The notes under the pieces were generated by a model. The model was given only the letters and a program-made list of their open reading frames with translations, had not been told where the DNA came from and did not search any database. The translations under genes were made by a program, and so were the position numbers. Shown here piece by piece: positions 8,925 to 16,956 of a DNA stretch of 33,733 nt (within the stretch, counting starts at the first letter, position 1; each line of letters begins with the position of its first letter). Source of the stretch: an uncultured Pirellulaceae bacterium (GTDB taxonomy: Bacteria > Planctomycetota > Planctomycetia > Pirellulales > Pirellulaceae); contig CALCJM010000128.1 of NCBI GenBank assembly GCA_937967505.1, positions 1 to 33,733 on the forward strand, in the 5' to 3' direction.

Positions 8925-9728
8925 ATGCGTTTGAGCTTCCTGATCGCACTACTGATGCTGACTGGTCCAATTCAGCCGGTCTCCGCCCAGCAATTCCGTA
9001 TCGAAACGCAAATCTATGTCAACCAAAGTACCGAAACGGCATCAGAGAACACAACATTGTTCGCCGACGGACTGGTTTTCGATATTCAAACCAAGGGTGC
9101 GCTGACCAATGAAGTGGCCATCCTCGATCCCCAACGACGGCAGATCATACTGCTGGACAGGACCCGTCAGGTCAAACTACAACTGGATGAGATTCAGTTG
9201 ATTAAAATGGCGGACTCCTTGCGAAAGCAAACGTCTACCAACAAGGCCGCCGGATTTCTTGTCAACGACCGTTTCGAAGAGGATATTGATATCGATACCG
9301 GCACTGCAACCTTAAATAGCGCTTTGATTCAATACCGGGTGACGGGACAGCGCCCCAGCGACGTTCGTATCTTGCCGCTTTACAATCAGTTCACCGACTA
9401 TTTTACACGGATGAAATTCTCTGATCCCCACGCGTTTCCGCCATTCCCGCGAATGCGTCTGAACCAGACACTGTCGAAGCTTGGCTGGATCCCGTCAGAG
9501 GTCACGATCGACATCGACAAAAACATGCTGTTCAAGGAGGGGCTGACCGCGACATCGAAGCATACCCTGATTCCCAACCTCTCCAACAGGGATCAAACGA
9601 CCATCAGTCAACTCAAACAGCAATGGCTGAACTTCAAACCCGTTTCGCTGGATGTATATCGCGCGCTTGGGAAACGGGTGGCCAGTAACCGGCCGCCGTC
9701 TGAAAGCGTGTCTGCCAAATCAGAATAA
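8925..9728 (+). CDS. Secreted protein of unknown function
   Basis: I do not recognise a named family with confidence. The protein has 267 residues. It starts with a clear signal peptide (MRLSFLIALLMLTG) with likely cleavage after VSA at 19-21. The ATG at 8925 is chosen because it begins exactly at the signal peptide; the frame is open back to 8796 but the added residues look like non-coding sequence. The mature part begins with short alternating strands (FRIETQIYV, TTLFADGLVFDI, EVAILDPQRRQIILLD), suggestive of a beta-sheet envelope protein and loosely like the DUF4412 or LolA-type fold. The rest is mostly polar with no further TM helix. The gene is convergent with dapL. Confidence 0.75.
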   Translation: MRLSFLIALLMLTGPIQPVSAQQFRIETQIYVNQSTETASENTTLFADGLVFDIQTKGALTNEVAILDPQRRQIILLDRTRQVKLQLDEIQLIKMADSLRKQTSTNKAAGFLVNDRFEEDIDIDTGTATLNSALIQYRVTGQRPSDVRILPLYNQFTDYFTRMKFSDPHAFPPFPRMRLNQTLSKLGWIPSEVTIDIDKNMLFKEGLTATSKHTLIPNLSNRDQTTISQLKQQWLNFKPVSLDVYRALGKRVASNRPPSESVSAKSE

Positions 9729-9780
9729 CGGCCGGCAGATTTTTTCCTTGGTGGCCCGGTAGACTTGGTCACCCAGTAGA

Positions 9781-11013
9781 CTAAGAGAACGCTTTCTTGA
9801 TGCGTGCAATGGCCTCCTGGGTATTCTCCAGGCTATTGAACGCGCTCAGGCGGAAGTAGCCTTCACCCGCCGCCCCGAACCCGCTGCCGGGTGTACCCAC
9901 GATGTGTGATTCGCCCAGCAGTTTATCGAAAAAGTCCCAGCTGCTGATGCCATCGGGAGTCTTCAACCAGACGTACGGAGCGTTGACGCCACCGTAAATC
10001 TCAAAACCTGCCTCGGTTAAACCTGCTCGCAACAGACGAGCATTGTTCATGTAAAACGCGATCAGCTCCTTGATCTGCTTCTTGCCTTCGTCGCTGTAGA
10101 TCGCCGCTGCGGCGCGCTGAACCGGGAACGACACGCCATTGAATTTTGTGCAGTGACGTCGGTTCCACAACGCGTGAACGGATTGCTTTGTTCCGTCGCT
10201 GGTTGTGCCCATCAGGCCTTGGGGGATGATCGTCAACGCACACCGAACGCCCGTGAAACCGGCGGTTTTGCTGAAGCTGCGGAACTCGATCGCACAATCC
10301 CGCGCCCCTTCAATTTCAAAAATTGAACGCGGCACGTCAGCTTCCGAAATGAACGCTTCGTACGCGGCATCGTAAAGAATGATTGATCCATTGGCGTTAG
10401 CATAGTCCACCCATTTTTTCAACATCTCTTTGGATGCGACCACGCCTGTTGGGTTGTTGGGGTAACACAGATAGATCAAATCCACTTTCTCTTGGGGAAT
10501 TTCGGGTTCGAAATTCGAGTCCGCGGTGACAGGCATGTAGACCAAGCCTTCGTAGCGACCGTTTTCGTCCGCCGCTCCGGTGTGGCCTGCCATCACATTG
10601 GTATCGACGTAAACCGGATATACCGGATCTAGGACGGCGATTTTGTTGTCGCTTCCAAAAATATCCAGGATGTTTCCCGAATCGCACTTGGAACCATCGG
10701 AAACAAAAATCTCATCCGCCGAAACATCGATGCCACGATCCTGAAAATCATTTTTGGCGATCGCTTCGCGCAGAAAATCGTATCCCTGTTCGGGACCATA
10801 TCCGCGAAACGTATCGGCGTTGGCCATTTCATCGACGCCCTTGTGCATCGCGTCAACGATCGCGGGGATCAGGGGCTGAGTCACATCGCCGATACCCATC
10901 TTGATCACATCGGCGTCAGGATTGGCCTCGCAATAGGCCCGGACGCGCCGCCCGATTTCCGGAAAAAGGTAACCGGCTTGCAGTTTCAGATAGTTCTCGT
11001 TGATCCGTGCCAT
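9781..11013 (-). CDS. dapL: LL-diaminopimelate aminotransferase
   Basis: A PLP enzyme that makes LL-diaminopimelate from tetrahydrodipicolinate in one step, using glutamate as amino donor; it serves lysine and peptidoglycan precursor synthesis in the cytoplasm. The N-terminus [20 protein letters not shown] and the following GIGDVTQPL (41-49) are characteristic of DapL. YPNNPTG (184-190) and the Schiff-base lysine K249 in [10 protein letters not shown] are fold-type I aminotransferase landmarks. The length of 410 residues matches the family. DapL is the usual route in planctomycetes and chlamydiae, which supports the taxonomic call. It stands alone and is divergent from a methyltransferase gene; no ribosome site is obvious. 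Confidence 0.96.
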   Translation of the reverse strand: MARINENYLKLQAGYLFPEIGRRVRAYCEANPDADVIKMGIGDVTQPLIPAIVDAMHKGVDEMANADTFRGYGPEQGYDFLREAIAKNDFQDRGIDVSADEIFVSDGSKCDSGNILDIFGSDNKIAVLDPVYPVYVDTNVMAGHTGAADENGRYEGLVYMPVTADSNFEPEIPQEKVDLIYLCYPNNPTGVVASKEMLKKWVDYANANGSIILYDAAYEAFISEADVPRSIFEIEGARDCAIEFRSFSKTAGFTGVRCALTIIPQGLMGTTSDGTKQSVHALWNRRHCTKFNGVSFPVQRAAAAIYSDEGKKQIKELIAFYMNNARLLRAGLTEAGFEIYGGVNAPYVWLKTPDGISSWDFFDKLLGESHIVGTPGSGFGAAGEGYFRLSAFNSLENTQEAIARIKKAFS

Positions 11014-11286
11014 GACAAAATTTTCGTGGTTGTGTTGTAGGTTAGATAATTTCCGGCAATCGCCGCTGTGATCGGACCAGGCGACTTTACCTGCCTAATG
11101 GCCATCGGCCGCCCCGGAAAACCCGGTATTTTAGCGGTCGTGAGGTTTCCATCAATGGTCAAAAACAAATGTACAGCAACCGCAGCAGGCCGAAGTCGTC
11201 CGATCGCACCGGGTGATTTTATTGAGTATCATCCTCCAACTAGGCAAACCGCAGCCACCTTCACTCCTTACAGGACCTGCACACGG

Positions 11287-12066
11287 ATGATCGAAGTTGA
11301 AGACCACATTTATGACTACCCGCAATACTACGACCTGATCTTTGGAGCTGACTGGAAGCCCGAACTCCAATTTCTCGAAGCGGCTTTCGACAAATTTGTC
11401 GATGGCGCAGTCGATCGACTGTTCGAACCGGCCTGCGGCACAGGCCGGTTGATCTACCGGTTTGCCGATGCCGGTTACAATATTTCCGGCAACGATCTCA
11501 ATGCCAAAGCGGTCGCGTTTTGCAACGATCGCCTGAAACAGCATGGCCTGAATGAAACGGCCGTCGTTGGTGACATGACCCAATTCACCGTGGACCAACA
11601 GGCGGATGCAGGTTTCAACACCATCAACAGCTTCCGACACCTGCAAACTCAACAGCAGGCCATCGATCATTTAAACTGTATGGCAGCAGCAATTCGCCCC
11701 GGCGGGATTTATGTGCTGGGCTTTCATCTGACGCCAACCGCATCCGAAGCCATCGAAGAAGAATACTGGTCAGCCAGCGCCGACGGTCTGACCGTTGAAA
11801 GCGGCATGTGGTTGAACGAACGTAACTTATCCCAACGATTTGAGAAGTTTGGTATGTCGTTCGACGTGCAAATGCCGGACGAGCAGTTTCGCATCGTCGA
11901 TGAGGTGAAGTTCCGGACTTGGACATGGCCGCAGTTTGAAAGCCTGATCAAGAAAGTTCCCGCATTGGAATTGGTCTCAATATATGATTTTGAGTATGAC
12001 ATCAAAAGCCCGACCGAAGTCGATGATCAAAGTGAGGATGTCGTGTTTGTGCTGAAGGTAAAGTAA
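11287..12066 (+). CDS. Class I SAM-dependent methyltransferase
   Basis: A 259-residue cytoplasmic methyltransferase of the Rossmann type. Motif I reads EPACGTGRL (47-55), followed by the acidic ribose-contacting position in GNDLNAKAV (D70). GDMTQF near 96-101 corresponds to the adenine-binding motif, and RPGGIYVLGFHL (137-148) is the post-motif strand. The N-terminal DYPQYYDLIFG resembles small-molecule methyltransferases of the Methyltransf_11/25 type. The start at 11287 is chosen because the conserved domain begins just after it; the frame is open back to 11068 but that part has no family resemblance. The acceptor substrate is unknown and the neighbours (dapL, DUF937) give no clue. Confidence 0.85.
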   Translation: MIEVEDHIYDYPQYYDLIFGADWKPELQFLEAAFDKFVDGAVDRLFEPACGTGRLIYRFADAGYNISGNDLNAKAVAFCNDRLKQHGLNETAVVGDMTQFTVDQQADAGFNTINSFRHLQTQQQAIDHLNCMAAAIRPGGIYVLGFHLTPTASEAIEEEYWSASADGLTVESGMWLNERNLSQRFEKFGMSFDVQMPDEQFRIVDEVKFRTWTWPQFESLIKKVPALELVSIYDFEYDIKSPTEVDDQSEDVVFVLKVK

Positions 12067-12135
12067 CGCGCGCAATGCATCTGCCGAGGGCCCCCGCAGG
12101 CTACCCACCACCAAAATCCGGGAAGAACCGGTAAC

Positions 12136-12167
12136 AAAAAAGCCCGCAACATGCTTGCTACGGGCTT
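12136..12167 (-). terminator. Rho-independent terminator of the DUF937 gene
   Basis: On the minus strand AAGCCCG (12167-12161) pairs with CGGGCTT (12146-12140) around a 14-nt loop and is followed by an unbroken run of six T (12141-12136). It lies about 90 nt past the stop of the minus-strand gene ending at 12259. On the plus strand the hairpin is followed by GGTCGG, so it would end the convergent methyltransferase message less well. Confidence 0.8.
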
Positions 12168-12258
12168 GGTCGGTTTCTTGATTCAACACCGCCAGTTTAT
12201 ACCGGTTGGCTAACCATTGGCCTTTCAGTGACTGAACCCTTCGGTCCTTCAGACTTTC

Positions 12259-13440
12259 CTACAGACCAAAACCTTTGATCTTCTCCAACAGGCCATCAAC
12301 GGCCGGTTTCACGATTGCCTGAAGCGGTTCAGGAACTTTCGCAACTAGTCCTTCCAGAACACCGGTAAACGAACCCAAAATCCCGCTAACTGCGGTTTTC
12401 TGGGCACCGCCCATGTCACCGATCCCCATCCCCTCAAGCGCGGTGCCAAAACCGCTGATCTTGTCCGCCAGGCCGGTGGCGGCCCCCTCACCGCCGGTGG
12501 CCAAGTCCCCGAAACCGTTCTTGATCTCATTGATTGGGTTCATCAACTGATCCTTCGTTTCGCCCAGCACGCTTAAATCAAGACCTTCAGGCAGTTCCAG
12601 TCCACCGGTCAAGTCTCCCATTCCGGCGGTCAATCCGCTGCCTGCGCCGGCAACGCCGTCTTTGACGTTATTGATTGCGTCGCCTACCCCACCGCCATTG
12701 ATCATCGGGCTGATGACAAAACCCCACAGCCCCAACAGCACCGCGCCAAGGATCCCGACCGGAAGAATTTTCTTCAGCAGTCCACCTCCCGCCTCAACAG
12801 CATCATTGGCGGCACCGGTCGCGGCGTTGGCAACATTTGACGCAGCACCGCTGGCTGCACCGGCCAGGTTTGAAGCGGCTCCCGTCACGTTGCCCAGCAT
12901 ATCGCCTAGGCCTAAACTACCGGTCAGATTGGATGGCAGTAAACCTGCCAGGTGTTGTTTCTGCTCACCCAGCAGGCTACCCAAGCCTACCGCATTGAGT
13001 GCTTTGCTTTTGACGTAGTTGCCAATCACCGACATCAGAATCGGCGCGGCCATCGCCATGAGTTTGCCAACGATGCCTTCGCCTAGGCCAAGTGTACTGC
13101 CAACGGCCTGCTGTGCTGTGCCGCTGGTCTGGCCAAAGACCATGTCCAGAATTCCACCGCCCTGTTTCTGGAGGTTGTCTGTCGCCTCGCCCCCGCCCAA
13201 CAGATCACCAAGCTTGTCAAGAATACCGGTGTCCTGCTGTTGAGCCGCTTCGAAGATTTGGTCGGCACCTCCTGGCATCACAGATTTGCCAATCAAGCCA
13301 CCGAGAATTGAACCCGCAGCCGTTTCAAAGGCGGAAGACGTTTGGGATTGGTCCAAACCAATCATGCCGCCAATCTTGTTCATCACTTGTTGTGAAACAG
13401 CATCCTTCACCATCGACATAATGTTTACGGACATGGTCAA
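12259..13440 (-). CDS. DUF937 (YidB-like) Gly/Ala-rich membrane protein
   Basis: Function unknown. Residues about 12-165 resemble DUF937: VSQQVMNKIGGMIGLD, then SAFETAAGSILGGLIGKS, with many short GG/LGG turns. An Ala-rich linker of GAAS/NAAT repeats follows (187-213). A single strong TM helix lies at about 225-245 (ILPVGILGAVLLGLWGFVI). The C-terminal ~140 residues are Gly-rich and predicted outside. There is no signal peptide at the N-terminus, so the DUF937 part is probably cytoplasmic. A GAGGA ribosome site sits 3-5 nt before the ATG at 13440; ATG at 13434 is equally plausible. The gene stands alone with a good terminator. Confidence 0.8.
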   Translation of the reverse strand: MTMSVNIMSMVKDAVSQQVMNKIGGMIGLDQSQTSSAFETAAGSILGGLIGKSVMPGGADQIFEAAQQQDTGILDKLGDLLGGGEATDNLQKQGGGILDMVFGQTSGTAQQAVGSTLGLGEGIVGKLMAMAAPILMSVIGNYVKSKALNAVGLGSLLGEQKQHLAGLLPSNLTGSLGLGDMLGNVTGAASNLAGAASGAASNVANAATGAANDAVEAGGGLLKKILPVGILGAVLLGLWGFVISPMINGGGVGDAINNVKDGVAGAGSGLTAGMGDLTGGLELPEGLDLSVLGETKDQLMNPINEIKNGFGDLATGGEGAATGLADKISGFGTALEGMGIGDMGGAQKTAVSGILGSFTGVLEGLVAKVPEPLQAIVKPAVDGLLEKIKGFGL

Positions 13441-13860
13441 AGTTCCTCATTTCGATATAGAACGATTTTTGTTGTGCGGTCAAGCCAGCAAAATTGCTCT
13501 CAGCCCGCAAGTAACTCAGAGAAGCTCCCGGAGGTGCTCATAATTGGATTATAGGGCCTGTTAGTTGGCCCGAGAACCATTGACGCACAAAAAAGAGTTA
13601 GCAAAACGCTTTTGAACACAGCGAAATCGGACCAAATTATCCAGACCGGACTCTTTCTCGAAACACAGAATTTCAGCTGTTTCCCCCCAACAATGACATT
13701 GAACGCGACCGGTAAATTGAACCACGCAGTTCATACGCTACACTAAGAGACACTGCGTCAGTGGCAGACGCAGTAGCGGCCAAGACCGCTTTTTCTGCCA
13801 ACGCCGTTGGCCCGAATCATCAAGCACAGCGCCAAGCATAGCGCGAACAGAGAGTAAATC
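13441..13860. other. Divergent intergenic region (DUF937 / PQQ protein)
   Basis: About 420 nt without a supported gene, holding the start regions of both flanking genes. It contains a perfect 8-bp hairpin ACTGCGTC/GACGCAGT (13752-13774) in the presumed leader of the rightward gene and a 5-bp GGGCC/GGCCC hairpin (13554-13571). No promoter with good -35 and -10 elements could be named. Confidence 0.45.
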
Positions 13861-15228
13861 ATGTACATGTCCCAATTGCAGCCAGTCAAACGATTTCGAT
13901 GGTTTGCCATTCTTACGCAAGTGTTGTTTTGGCAATCGGTCACCTTTGGACAGGAGCTGCCGGTCACTTTAGATACCGAAGCAGCCGTTTCCCAACCCGG
14001 ACAGGTCTCCGTTGATGCCATCACCAGCGCAGACTGGCCGCGCTGGCGAGGCCCCTCGGACAGCGGGAGCGTCGCCGGAAAGAACTTTCCGGCGACGCTG
14101 GATCCCGGCAAGTTGGCTTGGAAAGTGGAACTCTCCGGCAAAGGTTGTTCCACGCCGATCGTGCTGGACCGGAAGATCTACCTCAGCGTCCCCGATGGTG
14201 ACAAAGACTCACTGGTCTGTTTTGATTCAACCGGCAAAAAGATCTGGCAGACCCGGTTTGGCCAACAGGATGCCGGCAAGCATCGCAATGGTTCCGGTAG
14301 CAATGCTTCGCCGACAACCGATGGCGATGCCGTCTTTGTTTATTTCAAAAGCGGTACGTTTGCGGCGGTTGAACTCGACGGAACCGTGCGATGGAAAAAG
14401 AACTTGAACGAGCTTTATGGTAAAACAGAACTGTACTGGAGCCACGGCACGTCTCCAGTGTTGACCAATAACCATGTCGTGATGGCGCGGATGCATTCGG
14501 GCGATTCGTGGGTGGCCGCCTTTGACAAAACAGACGGACAAGAAGTGTGGAAGGTTGCCCGGGATTTCGAAACACCGCGTGAGGGCGACCATGGTTATGC
14601 GACACCGGTGGTCCTGCAGCACGATCAAAAGGAGGCGCTGCTGGTCTATGGGGCGGAGCAATTGACCTTGCACGACGCGCGTGACGGTCAGGCATATTGG
14701 TCATGTGGAGGCTTTAATCCCGATAAAATAGAACTGTGGCCGACGATCGCCACCCCAGTGGTGTTGGGAGACATTGCGGTGGTTGCGGCCGGACGCAACG
14801 ACCGGCGGTTACCGCTGCTGTACGGCGTCGAACTGAAGGGCAGCGGCGACGTGGGTGCTGATAGGCACCTCTGGAAACGCACCGATACCGGCACTTTTGT
14901 ACCATCCCCGGCAACCTGGAATGGCAGCGTCTATCTGTTACGTGACAGGGGGCAGTTTGAGTGTCTTGATCCGGCCACTGGCCAGACCATTTGGGAAGGG
15001 CATTTTCCCAAACACCGCACTCGTTTTTATTCATCGCCGCTGATTGCGGGCGGTAAGCTGTACGCGATTCGCGAGGACGGCATGATGTTCGTCGCCGATA
15101 TTTCCGGCGGATCCCTGAATGTGCTGTCCGAACACAAATTGAAAGAATCCGTGATTGGTTCGCCAATCCCGTTGGGCAACAAAATTCTGGTGCGAGGCGA
15201 GAAGCATCTGTTTTGCTTCGGTGAGTAA
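13861..15228 (+). CDS. Exported PQQ-like beta-propeller protein
   Basis: A 455-residue protein of the PQQ/BamB-like propeller class. A signal peptide (about 13-31, ending FGQ) directs it out of the cytoplasm. The mature part starts with DWPRWRGPSDSGSV, the entry segment typical of planctomycete PQQ-repeat proteins. It continues with repeated blades of the type 'value exposed, converted, compared', such as SLVCFDSTGKKIWQTRF, FAAVELDGTVRWKK and WVAAFDKTDGQEVWKV. Such proteins usually act as scaffolds or binding platforms; a dehydrogenase role is not supported because no cofactor residues can be assigned. ATG at 13861 is used; ATG at 13867 is an alternative. It converges on the BRCT-MerR-TPR gene. 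Confidence 0.88.
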   Translation: MYMSQLQPVKRFRWFAILTQVLFWQSVTFGQELPVTLDTEAAVSQPGQVSVDAITSADWPRWRGPSDSGSVAGKNFPATLDPGKLAWKVELSGKGCSTPIVLDRKIYLSVPDGDKDSLVCFDSTGKKIWQTRFGQQDAGKHRNGSGSNASPTTDGDAVFVYFKSGTFAAVELDGTVRWKKNLNELYGKTELYWSHGTSPVLTNNHVVMARMHSGDSWVAAFDKTDGQEVWKVARDFETPREGDHGYATPVVLQHDQKEALLVYGAEQLTLHDARDGQAYWSCGGFNPDKIELWPTIATPVVLGDIAVVAAGRNDRRLPLLYGVELKGSGDVGADRHLWKRTDTGTFVPSPATWNGSVYLLRDRGQFECLDPATGQTIWEGHFPKHRTRFYSSPLIAGGKLYAIREDGMMFVADISGGSLNVLSEHKLKESVIGSPIPLGNKILVRGEKHLFCFGE

Positions 15229-15253
15229 ATCCCCCTGACGCGGGAAATAAATA

Positions 15254-15280
15254 AGGACGGTCTTTGACCGGGATCGTCCT
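15254..15280. terminator. Weak hairpin between convergent genes
   Basis: AGGAC (15254-15258) pairs with GTCCT (15276-15280), and inside it GGTC-TTT-GACC (15259-15269) forms a second small hairpin. It lies in the 83-nt gap where the PQQ gene and the BRCT-MerR-TPR gene converge. There is no T-run on either side, so a terminator role is possible but unproven. Confidence 0.3.
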
Positions 15281-15311
15281 GCTTGGTCGATAATGTGCGT
15301 TTTCCCGATTG

Positions 15312-16550
15312 TTACTGTAGGCGGTCTCGCGCTTCTTCGGCCCACGGACTTTTGGGGGCCAGTTGCAGAAAGGCCTCCCAGTGAATCGTCGCATTGTCCG
15401 ACTGCCCGGATTCATCCAGTAGCCTTGCTAGGTGATAGTGGACGTCGGGAAAATCCGGATGATGGTCCAGCGCCCCGCGAAAGGTGGCGATTGCAAATTC
15501 GTTTTGCCCCAACTCCATCAACACACATCCCAAACTGGCACGCGCTTCAACAAATGCCTCGTCCAGTTCAATCGCCATATAGTAACGCTCACGCGCCGCT
15601 TTCAAATCACCACTCTGGTATAACAGTTCGGCAATGCGAAAACTCACATCCGCCGTTGGCCCATGCGACAAAGCAAGCGCCCGATAGAGCTCGATCGCCG
15701 TTCCCTCGTCGCCATCGTCTTCTGCTTCAACTGCCATTTCAATCAGCTCATCCGGCGTAAGCGTCTCCAATGAGCGTCGTTGCAATAGAGCAACCTGGTC
15801 TTCGAACGACAATAACCGTTCCGCGACCGGATAGCTATCGTCGTCGTGTTCGACCACCGGTGCATGACCTTCTCCTGAAGCAAGGTCATTGGGTTCCAGC
15901 ACGATTGTTGCCGTGCCATCGCGATGGCCCGGGGCGTCGGCAGGAGCCAGAAAATCAAAGTGCTTCTGACCGTTGGTCGCCACCAACCCTTCGTCCTCCC
16001 GCAGCAGAACGTTTTTTCCTTCGACAATAATTGACAGTTGTGACAGCGGCAGCGTCCCGGCGGAAACGGGTTGGTGGGAGGATGCTAGGGCGGCCAGTTG
16101 ACGCTCGATCGCATCCGGCGTCGCGCCACTTTTCACCAACCGCGCAATCATGCGGGCAGAAGCGACCTCCTGAAAATCGAAATAGGGCAACTTCTGGATC
16201 TGTCGCACCGGTCGAATCAGCCCGCGCCGATGCCACCGCCGGATGCTGGCGATCGGAACCTGCAACAATTCCGCCAACATTGACGGAGTATATAAGCGGC
16301 TCAAATCAATTTCGTCATCCACCAAACCCAGCTTCTGCCAAAGTTCGGATTCTTCAATGACGGCTACCTGATCGTGCAGCTCACCGGATAGCTTTTGCTG
16401 CCACTGAGGATTCTGCTCATCGGCACCGATGACCACCATGTCGCAACGCTGGTCGATCGATTCGGTAGGAAATCCCCCGTGATTGCGAATCAGCGCTTTG
16501 GCCCGCCGGCGGCTCATGGACCCCAGTTTCCCCAGAAAGGCAACCCGCAT
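15312..16550 (-). CDS. BRCT-MerR-TPR fusion, putative regulator
   Basis: A cytoplasmic multi-domain protein of 412 residues. Residues 1-75 resemble a BRCT domain (MRVAFLGKLGSMSRRRAKAL, NHGGFPTESI, CDMVVIGAD). Residues 86-155 resemble a MerR-type helix-turn-helix: LYTPSMLAELLQVPIASIRR, then WHRRGLIRP and the FDFQEVASARMIARL wing. Residues about 275-412 form TPR repeats (ETAIELYRA-like pattern, GDLKAARERYYMAIELD, GQNEFAIATFRGALDHHPDF). The middle is polar. ATG at 16550 is chosen because BRCT homology starts there; a longer frame to 16682 adds low-complexity sequence without domain similarity. The role is presumably DNA binding plus protein docking; the target is unknown. It is divergent from the SASA-family gene. 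Confidence 0.83.
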   Translation of the reverse strand: MRVAFLGKLGSMSRRRAKALIRNHGGFPTESIDQRCDMVVIGADEQNPQWQQKLSGELHDQVAVIEESELWQKLGLVDDEIDLSRLYTPSMLAELLQVPIASIRRWHRRGLIRPVRQIQKLPYFDFQEVASARMIARLVKSGATPDAIERQLAALASSHQPVSAGTLPLSQLSIIVEGKNVLLREDEGLVATNGQKHFDFLAPADAPGHRDGTATIVLEPNDLASGEGHAPVVEHDDDSYPVAERLLSFEDQVALLQRRSLETLTPDELIEMAVEAEDDGDEGTAIELYRALALSHGPTADVSFRIAELLYQSGDLKAARERYYMAIELDEAFVEARASLGCVLMELGQNEFAIATFRGALDHHPDFPDVHYHLARLLDESGQSDNATIHWEAFLQLAPKSPWAEEARDRLQ

Positions 16551-16956
16551 CCCGTCGACGACCGAGGATTGATGGTGGAAGATCTTCACAATCGGGACTG
16601 GTGCGAAATAAAGTGACGGTGACGGAAAACGTTGGCGTTTGATACTGAATTCTGTGCTGGTGGTGCTGGTGGCAGCGTCCACGATCAGGCACGCAGTTTC
16701 GAAAACTCTGGTGTCGGTGTCAATGAGCTATTTTGTTTCTGGGGGCAGTTTGGAATCAGGCGACGTGGGCGGTGGAGTACACCGGCGGCTTCTATTAGAC
16801 TATGACGGACCTACTTCCAGACATCAACGCGCCTGCCCACCCGTGGGAAGCCTTCGGACTGCCTTCATGAAAATTTCTGCCTGTGAAAAATCGCTTTCAG
16901 AATCTGGTCTTCCTCTCCTGTCGCCCTGCCGAATGACGCATCGGCTGGGCCACCGA
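16551..16956. other. Divergent intergenic region (BRCT-MerR-TPR / SASA)
   Basis: About 400 nt between divergent genes. Both flanking frames are open further into it (to 16682 leftward and back to 16639 rightward), but neither extension has domain similarity. A short CTGGTGGTGCTGGTGG tract lies near 16657-16672. No convincing promoter is seen. If the MerR-like protein autoregulates, its operator would be expected here. Confidence 0.4.

Noticed and set aside
9750..9773. Stem-loop between the convergent 8925 gene and dapL as a terminator
   Set aside because: The 7-bp stem needs a G-U pair and is not followed by a T-run on either strand.
14714..15415. 233-codon minus-strand frame inside the PQQ gene
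   Set aside because: Antisense to the propeller repeats; Arg/Pro-rich and without motifs.
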